A stretch of 36,000 nt of DNA from Flavobacteriales bacterium (GTDB taxonomy: Bacteria; Bacteroidota; Bacteroidia; Flavobacteriales_D; Crocinitomicaceae): contig JABXHO010000049.1 in assembly GCA_013373595.1 (NCBI GenBank), forward strand, positions 1 to 36,000, written 5' to 3'. The notes below the pieces were generated by a model. The model saw nothing but the letters and a program-made list of their open reading frames with translations. It made no database searches and was not told the origin of the DNA. Positions 26,343 through 32,680 of this stretch are shown piece by piece (positions within the stretch are counted from its first letter, which is position 1; each line of letters starts with the position of its first letter). A program made the position numbers and the translations under genes.

Positions 26343-27352
26343 TTAGGCATAAATTTGAGTCAAACGGTACAGAAAGTATTCTTTGTTTCTTACGCCTCTA
26401 AATCCGATAGCTATCGGATGAGTTCGGAACGCCTTGATTTTCGCATTGAATGATTACCTGCGGTGCTGCTACGCGGTCGGCAGCAGCATTTGTACTCCTG
26501 TTCTCAAAGTAATTCACTATTCCATCATAATTGATTTTGACAGTATTCATTATTGTAGCAAAACTTTTCAAGCCAGAATCTTCAACATCCTTGTACCAAT
26601 GAGCAAGTTTAGTTAGAGCGAGTCCTTTTCCTTGTTTTGTATTAAAGAACTCTCTTAATTGTTGAGATAGATCGTATGCTTGTTTTATTTCGGGATATTC
26701 TTTGAATAACACTTGTGCTCGTAGCTGTTGTTTGATTGTCCATTTCTCCCGACTTTTATAGAGTAAATAACGACTTCGAGCAAGTAGCTGCCTTCTTGTA
26801 TCCCCTGTCAACAAAGTTTTTGGAGTGTAATCATCACCTTTCTTCTTGGCTGCTAGAATAGCTTCATTTTCTTGATCAATGGCTTCCCAACGATGTTTGA
26901 TTCTGACTTCTTGCAATGCTTCTATAGCAAGCTTTTGTACATGAAAACGATCGATTACTTGTGTGGCTTTTACAAAACAGGTTTTAGCAATCAGCTTCAT
27001 GTTTGGAGCCATATCCAAGGTGATTTCCTTGACCTTTCTTCTGATATGAGAAGGGATTTGCAGTAAACAGTTGATGACCTTATCTGCTTTAGTTCCTTCG
27101 ATAATCGCGACAATGGATCCCGCTCTACCTTTAGCCTGTTTGTTGGTGATCACTGTGTATAATTCTCCTTGAGAAAGAGCTACTTCATCAATAGACAAAC
27201 GCTTTCCGATATTCTTCTGGAATAGAAGCCAGTCCTCAGCGTGATCTAGTTGATCCCAGTCTTTAAAGTCACTTAGATGATTTTTATGTTGTCGTTGGAG
27301 GCGATCTCCTCGGACACCGTACAGGCGACCAATGGTACGAATATCGGTTGCA
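26343..27352 (-). pseudogene. ISAon1-type transposase catalytic part, disrupted
   Basis: Read from just after the first ORF, this frame gives 'NATDIRTIGRLYGVRGDRLQRQHK', then the DDE core: 'KRLSIDEVALSQGELYTVITNKQAKGRAGSIVAII' (first Asp), 'VKEITLDMAPNMKLIAKTCF' (second Asp) and 'VIDRFHVQKLAIEALQEVRIKHRWEA'. The third acidic residue should come in 'NRSTNAAAESFNAKIKAFR'. Here 22 extra bases (within 26451-26478) interrupt it and shift the frame, so the uninterrupted ORF ends wrongly at 26398. In the shifted frame the true end is readable: 'FNAKIKAFR', an 18-base palindrome in frame, then 'FRGVRNKEYFLYRLTQIYA' and stop at 26343-26345. The 5' part overlaps the first ORF in the +1 frame and normally needs frameshifting to be expressed. 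Confidence 0.82.
26402..26419. repeat. 18-bp perfect palindrome inside the transposase gene
   Basis: ATCCGATAGCTATCGGAT is fully self-complementary. It sits between the codons for 'KAFRT' and 'FRGVR' of the decayed transposase, adding five codons that I do not expect in the family. The core CCGATAG-TATCGG also makes the tip of the sucC terminator (7719-7733). Confidence 0.6.
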
Positions 27353-27679
27353 TTAGTATTGACTAATCTCTGTTAAAAAATCAGCAAACTCGTTCACCAT
27401 ACGCGTTCCCTGTCCTATTAACTCCCAGTTCCGTTTAACAACTTGTTTGCTAGTTCTTTCTTGCCAACGACGACGTTTTATATGAAGATAGACTTTCTTT
27501 CCTCGCAGTGGAAAGTCCTGGACTGTAATCTCAGCAAAAAAGCCCTTCGAAACTAACTCAACATCTCTAAATTCTTTGGGATGAATGTTTTTCTCCGAAA
27601 AATAGAAGTGCAGAATCTCCTTTTCTGAACGAGTATCTGTTAAATCAAAGTGTTCCAAGAGAACTTCGGGGAACACCAA
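27353..27679 (-). CDS. ISAon1-type transposase N-terminal-region protein
   Basis: 108 residues from a TTG codon; the frame is open to about 27740 without an ATG, so the start is uncertain. Sequence such as 'LLEHFDLTDTRSEKEILHFYFSEKNIHPKEF', 'DVELVSKGFFAEITVQDFPLRGKKVYLHIKRRRW' and 'LIGQGTRMVNEFADFLTEI' is what I know as the short first ORF of ISAon1-type elements. It ends in TAC-TAA; a +1 slip there joins it to the catalytic frame as '...EISQYNATDIRTIGRLYG', which is the natural fused sequence. It probably carries the DNA-binding part. Confidence 0.72.
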   Translation of the reverse strand: MVFPEVLLEHFDLTDTRSEKEILHFYFSEKNIHPKEFRDVELVSKGFFAEITVQDFPLRGKKVYLHIKRRRWQERTSKQVVKRNWELIGQGTRMVNEFADFLTEISQY

Positions 27680-27770
27680 CTTGAATAAATCATTGTGAAA
27701 TCCAAAACGCTGTTTTTCGACAAAAATCAGAATTTTTCAAATATTCCTCCACAGGTTTTAACGTTGATCC

Positions 27771-28318
27771 CTTCTCTTTCTCTGTTGGGAATAGCTAAAT
27801 AAGCAATCTCATGGCTTTATTTCATGATAAGTTATCACCTATCTTTTTAGAAGAATGGCTTTAAATTCACTAGAAATTTTGTTTTCAATGTTTTACAGAA
27901 TTCCTTCATTGCAGCGGCGCTACTGATTTTTGATTCATGTTTCACCCATTAATTTTTAGCTACGATCCGTCGTATTTATTTAGAGAGCGGGGCATTCGCT
28001 TAAAAATCAAGAGTGTATAAAATATTTTTACTTTCAAAAAGTAGTGTTCCCAACACTCCGATATTCAATATTTTTTAATATGTTTATGTAATTAATGATT
28101 GATTAACCACAATTAACTGAATTCCAAAGATAATCTATAGTGCAATAAACACTGTATTTGAGGATTGGTCTCTATTTTAACGTTTGTTAAAATGGAGTGC
28201 CTTAAAGAGCAAGAAAAAGCCGTCCAAAATTACTTTTGATTGTTTTGTAGGTCGCTCTTAGCCAGTTGGTTGGTTTATTTATCCTTGTTTTAATTTTTTT
28301 AACCTAAAACAGTATACT
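27771..28318. other. AT-rich leader region upstream of the isoprenoid operon, no gene
   Basis: 548 bases with no supported ORF. It contains an 8-bp perfect inverted repeat at 28174-28193 and a TACTTTTG box at 28231-28238 that fits the -7 consensus but lacks an upstream TTG at 19 bases; used as a promoter it would give a leader of about 75 bases. Numerous A/T runs and no terminator-like hairpin. The operon's promoter and any regulator site must be in here. Confidence 0.5.
28174..28193. promoter_or_regulatory. Possible operator: 8-bp inverted repeat
   Basis: ATTTTAAC and GTTAAAAT are separated by four bases (GTTT). It lies about 40 bases ahead of the possible -7 box at 28231 and 125 bases before the first gene of the operon. 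A dimeric regulator site is possible; no regulator gene is in the window. Confidence 0.35.
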
Positions 28319-28768
28319 ATGAGCATGCCATCAATTTCTGGTCCTATCACGCTTAACACAGACTTATCGGGAGGTTTAGACACAGGTCTAGACCTAAGCG
28401 GAGGAATAACGACGAACCTCGCAGGGGGATTAAACACAAATCTTAGTGGTGGTGTAGAGACGGACAATGTCTTAACGTTGAAAGGCGATCCAGCAGCACC
28501 CGTTTCTACGGATAGTAAGATGGAGATCCTGAACCTTCCGAGGTTTACATTGACGGACATTAAAGACATGATGAAAGTGCGCGTTCGCATGCCGAATTAT
28601 TCAAATGTGTGTCTGAAAATTCTTGGGGTAGAGTTAATGAGCGTTTCTATGGGCGGTGAAAGTCAGGTGATTACTGAGCCATACGTGCCAACTTCTGTTG
28701 AAACCTGCGAAGTTGACTGCTGCGAACCTGATGTTCGGCCGTTTCCAGGAAAAAAGGTGAAAGAGTAA
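28319..28768 (+). CDS. Small repeat protein, first gene of the isoprenoid operon
   Basis: 149 residues, no signal peptide. Residues 12-50 are four imperfect copies of an 8-10-residue unit, L-S/A-G-G-L/I/V-x-T ('LSGGLDTGLD', 'LSGGITTN', 'LAGGLNTN', 'LSGGVETD'), suggesting a short beta-helical or adhesive segment. The rest, from 'LNLPRFTLTDIKDMMKVRVRMPNYSNVCLKILGVELMSV', looks like one folded domain, with 'GGESQVITEPYVPTSVETCEVDCCEPD' near the end; the CX3CC cluster may bind metal or form disulfides. I do not recognise the family. The next gene begins 76 bases on and the string continues on the same strand to 34174, so it is probably co-transcribed. A structural or targeting role is an inference from its neighbours. 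Confidence 0.72.
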   Translation: MSMPSISGPITLNTDLSGGLDTGLDLSGGITTNLAGGLNTNLSGGVETDNVLTLKGDPAAPVSTDSKMEILNLPRFTLTDIKDMMKVRVRMPNYSNVCLKILGVELMSVSMGGESQVITEPYVPTSVETCEVDCCEPDVRPFPGKKVKE

Positions 28769-28844
28769 CTGCTTGTAACTAAGAAATAAAGGTCTTGGGC
28801 CTATTCGTTCAAGACGAGTCCATTCATTTCTAAAAAATACCTCC

Positions 28845-29621
28845 ATGATTACGATAACGGCAGATGCAAATCAAGAAAAACTGAGTATCCTAGATAAGGA
28901 AATTATTCTCAATGGTCCACCGTCTCATTTACAAGGAAAGATCCAATTTGCGAATCGGCAAGAGGAAACGTTGCGGGTAAAATCAATTGGCTTGACGGAC
29001 AAAGCGACCAAAGGTGAAGCGAAGGAGATCCTTCAATTGTTTTTTCGATTGCGGCCAGGAGAAGAAGCAGTGAAACGGGTTCGTCACAACTTGCCAATCG
29101 CAACTGCACCAGGGACTTATCAAAAGTATATTTCAGTCGGAGATAACAGGCTTCCTGTAAAAGTGATCGTTCAACCCAGCATCAAAATTTCATTGAGTCC
29201 AAGTCGATTTTCGTTTCAAGGGACGGCTCCAGGAACAATTCATAAGATCACGTTAACCCTTGAGAATTTAGGGAATCTGCCGTTTAAAATACCCGCTTTA
29301 AGGCATGCATCCATGTTGGATATGGACCTGATGTGTAGAGCTTTCGGAACTGGATTTAGATCGGTAAAAGATGAAGGCGTTTTAAGTACTTTGGATGTAG
29401 TCACTGAAAACATCAAATCAAATATGGTTGATTGGGTTTCCATCAAGTTAAAGGAGGCAGGTCAAACGATTGAACCAGGGGCGCGTCAATTGTTGAATAT
29501 TCGATTTACGGTTCCCAAAAACGCGGATAAAAATAGAGATTACAGTGGGAATTTCAGATTTTGGAATCGAGAAGTAGCCATTGAGATTAAATCGCATGTA
29601 GTTGAAAATGTAGCACTTTAA
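28845..29621 (+). CDS. Cytosolic protein with two Ig-like modules
   Basis: 258 residues with no signal peptide, membrane segment or cysteine pair for export. It reads as two beta-sandwich modules: residues ~1-112 ('ITITADANQEKLSILDKEI' ... 'LFFRLRPGEEAVKRVRHNLPIATAPGTYQKYISVGD', where 'APGTY' is typical of the G strand turn in such folds) and ~113-258 ('SIKISLSPSRFSFQGTAPGTIHKITLTLENLGNLPFKIP' ... 'IEPGARQLLNIRFTVPKNADKNRDYSGNFRF'). The same 'PG...l.i.f.vP..a....Y' pattern returns at the ends of the next three proteins, so all four probably share one Ig-like domain family. Function unknown. It is 2 bases ahead of the next start. Confidence 0.72.
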   Translation: MITITADANQEKLSILDKEIILNGPPSHLQGKIQFANRQEETLRVKSIGLTDKATKGEAKEILQLFFRLRPGEEAVKRVRHNLPIATAPGTYQKYISVGDNRLPVKVIVQPSIKISLSPSRFSFQGTAPGTIHKITLTLENLGNLPFKIPALRHASMLDMDLMCRAFGTGFRSVKDEGVLSTLDVVTENIKSNMVDWVSIKLKEAGQTIEPGARQLLNIRFTVPKNADKNRDYSGNFRFWNREVAIEIKSHVVENVAL

Positions 29622-29623
29622 GT

Positions 29624-30310
29624 ATGGAAAAAAATAATAACGGAGTATCCGAAATGCAGCGAACACTAACAGATTCGCTTCAACGAATGACGGATTTGTC
29701 AATGGAAACAATGAAGCCGCTGGTAGAGAATATGTTTGGTAGCTTGTCGCAAATGAATAAGCGTATGGTAGATGGTAAGATGCCAACCTTAAACCTGTCA
29801 AATATGACATTTAAAACAAATAGTTGTTATCCACCAGAACAAACATGTCCACCACATTGCATTGCAGCAATTACCAAACATGCGATTGCAGGTGAGCGGA
29901 TTGTCGTTCCTTTTATAGTTAAAAACGAATGTTTTTTAACTAAAACGTATCGAATCGGGGTTAGAGAGTTGAAGGATATTGATGGAAAACTCGCTCCTTC
30001 GGAACCAACGCTGAGCAAGTCAGTAGTAACACTTGAACCGGGGAGGTCGGAGCGCGTTTCGCTTAGTATTGATCTCGTGAGATACAGTAATGGGACAGAA
30101 TACATGACTGAAATTGTATTGCGTGAAAATGAATTCAATCAAAACATTTGTTTCCGATTGATCGTGAATTTCTATGGTGAGATAACAGCAATACCGTTTA
30201 GCGAGTCAAAATATAAGACGAAGTGGCAAGGTTGGCAATCGCATTTTTACTGTGAACCCAAGAAGAAAAAGGGTCTAAATGCGACAGGTTCCGTAATCGC
30301 CATTAAATAA
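29624..30310 (+). CDS. Helical N-terminus plus Cys motif plus Ig-like domain protein
   Basis: 228 residues, no signal peptide. Residues ~1-50 form an amphipathic helix ('EMQRTLTDSLQRMTDLSMETMKPLVENMFGSLSQMNKRM') of the kind found in granule-binding phasins. Residues 68-79 hold C68-x6-C75-x3-C79 with Pro-Pro pairs and a following His ('CPPHC'), a possible metal site. Residues ~83-185 read as an Ig-like module ('AGERIVVPFIVKNECFLTKTYRIGVREL' ... 'VTLEPGRSERVSLSIDLV' ... 'YMTEIVLRENEFNQNICFRLIVNFY'). The end 'WQGWQSHFYCE' followed by a Lys-rich tail may be another contact site. I cannot name the family. Confidence 0.72.
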   Translation: MEKNNNGVSEMQRTLTDSLQRMTDLSMETMKPLVENMFGSLSQMNKRMVDGKMPTLNLSNMTFKTNSCYPPEQTCPPHCIAAITKHAIAGERIVVPFIVKNECFLTKTYRIGVRELKDIDGKLAPSEPTLSKSVVTLEPGRSERVSLSIDLVRYSNGTEYMTEIVLRENEFNQNICFRLIVNFYGEITAIPFSESKYKTKWQGWQSHFYCEPKKKKGLNATGSVIAIK

Positions 30311-30331
30311 AATTCTAAAATTTATCGATCG

Positions 30332-30991
30332 ATGAGTGAAGAGCAAAATGTTTTTACCAAGGATATTGAAGGGATCATCAAAAAAACAATTGAAATTAAC
30401 AAAGCTTATTTTGAAAAAGGTTCAGAGTTGATTCGTCAATTTCAACATTCGGATAAAAAAGTAACGGATTTTAAAGCCCCAGATTCGGGTGCAATCATGG
30501 GAGCACTGTCCACATTTGCCGAATTGAATTTGGAACACTATAAGAATGTATTGGAACTTGGACTTGAGTACACAAAAAAGGCCTTTTCAGGTGCGGAAAC
30601 AGCTGAGGATGCTGAAGAGGTTGTGGCGGAGCCGGAGGACTATGCGGACGAACCTGCGTTTATTCTGAATGGAACTGGAAGCAAAGGTGATACGGTAAAA
30701 TTGCAGTTTCTACTGGACAACATTAAAGAGGAAAAAGTGCTTTGCAAATTCGTCAATTTTGATTTCGTCAATGTGGACAATCCTTCAGAAACGTATGCTC
30801 TAACGACGACATTTGAGCCGCAATCCTTTGAATTGGATATGAACGCATCGCAGCCAGTATTAATAAGTGTGATAATCGATCCAAATGCGAAACTAGGAAC
30901 TTACCAAAGCAAGGTTCAAGTAGAAGGGTTTGAGCCAATCTTTTTCCTTATTCGTGTAACTATTACTAGAAAAACGACCGCCAAAAAATGA
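30332..30991 (+). CDS. Phasin-like N-terminus fused to Ig-like domain
   Basis: 219 residues, no signal peptide. Residues ~5-86 are helical: 'DIEGIIKKTIEINKAYFEKGSELIRQFQ' and 'MGALSTFAELNLEHYKNVLELGLEYTKKAF', the second closely resembling the phasin pattern of hydrophobic residues spaced on a long amphipathic helix. An acidic linker (~87-106, 'AETAEDAEEVVAEPEDYADE') separates this from an Ig-like domain (~107-212, 'GDTVKLQFLLDNIKEEKVLCKFVNFDFVNV' ... 'MNASQPVLISVIIDPNAKLGTYQSKVQVEGF'). Its stop overlaps the next start (ATGA). A role at the surface of a lipid-like inclusion is inference from the helix alone. Confidence 0.75.
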   Translation: MSEEQNVFTKDIEGIIKKTIEINKAYFEKGSELIRQFQHSDKKVTDFKAPDSGAIMGALSTFAELNLEHYKNVLELGLEYTKKAFSGAETAEDAEEVVAEPEDYADEPAFILNGTGSKGDTVKLQFLLDNIKEEKVLCKFVNFDFVNVDNPSETYALTTTFEPQSFELDMNASQPVLISVIIDPNAKLGTYQSKVQVEGFEPIFFLIRVTITRKTTAKK

Positions 30992-31647
30992 CAAATAAGG
31001 AAACGAAGGAAAAAACGGAGGAAATTTTTTCTGGAGCACAGCGACTAATTAGCTCTGCGGTAAATGTTTTGGAAGAAGAAATTGCTGCCGGAATTTTGGC
31101 TGCAAAGAAGATTGAAAAGAAAGTTATTGATGTTGAAGATATTCGAAGCGATCCAAGTGATTTATTAAATAGAATTCGGAGAGACACCCACGAAGCGGTA
31201 GATCTTTTTCTGGATGCTTTTACGGCCATTTCCAAACAAGTGCAGAATCTGGCATCACTCAATACCGACAAAGAGACCAAAAAAGAAGAAGCTCCTGTTT
31301 CGAAAGCAACAGCAAATAATGGTGCCATTGTTTTGGAAGCCGATCATCCCGTTAAACCGGGAGAAACTGTTTCGTTTTGCTTTTCCTTGCTAGAAGATAC
31401 CGAAGAAGTGACCAAATTAGAATTAAAAAAGACAAACCTCATTGGACAGTCCAACCACACGATTCATTCAAGAGCGCTGAAGATTACACCGCGTAAAGTG
31501 CAGCTAATACCAAACGAAGAACAAGAAATTACGATTGATTTAGTCGTACCAAAAAATGCAGTGCCAGATCAGTACAATGCCTTCATTACCTCGGCTTCTC
31601 CACATGCCATTAAAGTTGTTTTACATGTTGAAGTAACAAACGACTGA
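30988..31647 (+). CDS. Helical N-terminus fused to Ig-like domain, second of pair
   Basis: 219 residues, the same length and layout as its neighbour. Residues ~8-90 are helical and highly charged ('LISSAVNVLEEEIAAGILAAKKIEKKVIDVEDIRS', 'RIRRDTHEAVDLFLDAFTAISKQVQNLASL'); a Lys/Glu linker follows, then an Ig-like domain (~112-215, 'HPVKPGETVSFCFSLLEDTEEVTKLELKKTNLIG' ... 'LIPNEEQEITIDLVVPKNAVPDQYNAFITSASPHAIKVVLHVEV'). Translationally coupled on both sides: ATGA with the gene before, TGATG with the polyprenyl synthase after. Such tight coupling suggests defined stoichiometry with the synthase. Family unrecognised. Confidence 0.75.
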   Translation: MTNKETKEKTEEIFSGAQRLISSAVNVLEEEIAAGILAAKKIEKKVIDVEDIRSDPSDLLNRIRRDTHEAVDLFLDAFTAISKQVQNLASLNTDKETKKEEAPVSKATANNGAIVLEADHPVKPGETVSFCFSLLEDTEEVTKLELKKTNLIGQSNHTIHSRALKITPRKVQLIPNEEQEITIDLVVPKNAVPDQYNAFITSASPHAIKVVLHVEVTND

Positions 31648-32675
31648 TGAGTAATTCCTTGATGAAATCTATGCTAGCCGAATATGGAGCAGCGACATTG
31701 GAAGGAATCAATAAGTACATTCCAGATAAGGAACCACGGAAATACTTATACGATTTGGTGGCCGATTATCCGAATCGAGGAGGTAAAGGATTTAGACCTG
31801 GTTTGTGTATCGCTGCCTGTAAAGCTTACGGCGGAAAACAAAGTGATGCAATGGATTCTGCAATTTGCTTAGAATTATTACACAATGCCTTTTTAGTGCA
31901 TGATGATATTGAGGATGAAAGCTTTTTCAGAAGAAATAAACCAACGCTTCACGAGGCGAATAATAGTGCCATCGCAATAAATGTAGGTGATGCTATGCAG
32001 GTATTGAGTCTTTCCCCTCTGTATAGAAACCGAGAAATTTTAGGCGATCGCGTAGCAACAAAAGTTTATTTGGAAGTACAGCGGATGATTCTTGAATCGG
32101 TTGAAGGGCAAGCGATGGAATTAGGCTGGAGAAAAGACAATATGTGTGACCTCAAAGAAGCAGACTACCTGCGGATGATTCTAAAAAAAACCTGTTGGTA
32201 TACGTGTATGCAACCACTCAGAATTGGAGCTATCATTGGAACTAGAGGGCAAATTGATCCCGATACTTTTGACAGATTGGGTTATTTCATGGGAACTTCT
32301 TTTCAAATTCAAGATGACATCTTGAATTTGGTTGGGGAGGAAGATAAATATGGAAAAGAGGTTTGTGGCGATATCATAGAAGGAAAAAGAACCTTAATGC
32401 TGATTCATTTACTGGGAAATTGCAAACCTGCAGAATTTCGAGATGTACGCTCTTTTTTAGCGAACCCAATTAAAGATCGCTCGATTGAAGATGCACGGTC
32501 TATTCTGGAACTAATGCACCAATATGATTCGATCGAACAAGCCAAAAAAACAGCGCAATATTTAGCAGGCGGCGCCTTGAAAGAATTCTACAGCATCTTT
32601 TCCAAATGCCATGAAACCCAAGATAAAGCTCTGATTGAAAATATCATTTTGTACATGATTAACCGAGAATACTGA
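31647..32675 (+). CDS. Polyprenyl diphosphate synthase (trans-isoprenyl type)
   Basis: 342 residues, all-helical fold. First Asp-rich motif D86-D87-I-E-D90 in 'LVHDDIEDESFFRRNKPTLH'; the following R95-R96 bind pyrophosphate. Second motif D223-D224-I-L-N227 in 'FQIQDDILNLVGEEDKYGKEV', with Asn at the last position. The usual 'GGKRxRP' is 'GGKGFRP' (45-51). It condenses allylic diphosphates with isopentenyl diphosphate; the residue five before the first motif is Ala81 (small) but residue four before is Phe82, so product length (C20 or longer) cannot be settled. The next gene, a geranylgeranyl-reductase relative 5 bases downstream, suggests a C20-type or longer product that is then saturated. 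This motif set recalls polyprenyl synthases found as cargo of family 2 encapsulins. Confidence 0.9.
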   Translation: MSNSLMKSMLAEYGAATLEGINKYIPDKEPRKYLYDLVADYPNRGGKGFRPGLCIAACKAYGGKQSDAMDSAICLELLHNAFLVHDDIEDESFFRRNKPTLHEANNSAIAINVGDAMQVLSLSPLYRNREILGDRVATKVYLEVQRMILESVEGQAMELGWRKDNMCDLKEADYLRMILKKTCWYTCMQPLRIGAIIGTRGQIDPDTFDRLGYFMGTSFQIQDDILNLVGEEDKYGKEVCGDIIEGKRTLMLIHLLGNCKPAEFRDVRSFLANPIKDRSIEDARSILELMHQYDSIEQAKKTAQYLAGGALKEFYSIFSKCHETQDKALIENIILYMINREY

Positions 32676-32680
32676 GTAAT

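Larger units (their letters stand above)
26320..27770 (-). mobile_element. Decayed ISAon1-type insertion sequence with terminal inverted repeats
   Basis: Two reading frames typical of ISAon1-type elements (N-terminal-region ORF plus DDE-transposase ORF) are bounded by imperfect inverted repeats. The left end starts GGATCAATGACAAAAG (26320-26345), and the right end read inward is GGATCAACGTTAAAAC (27770-27745); 19 of 26 positions agree, including GGATCAA and TGTGGA. The element is about 1.45 kb. No target duplication is evident in the few flanking bases checked by eye. Transposase is broken near its 3' end, so this copy should not move by itself. Confidence 0.8.

Noticed and set aside
26398-27198. 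Intact transposase of 266 residues ending 'SSDSYRI'
   Set aside because: The last ~26 residues are out of frame; the expected C-terminal sequence is readable in another frame after a 22-base insertion.
30988-31647. Gas-vesicle protein, from the charged helical N-terminus
   Set aside because: No GvpA-like hydrophobic protein or other gvp gene is nearby and the C-terminus is Ig-like.
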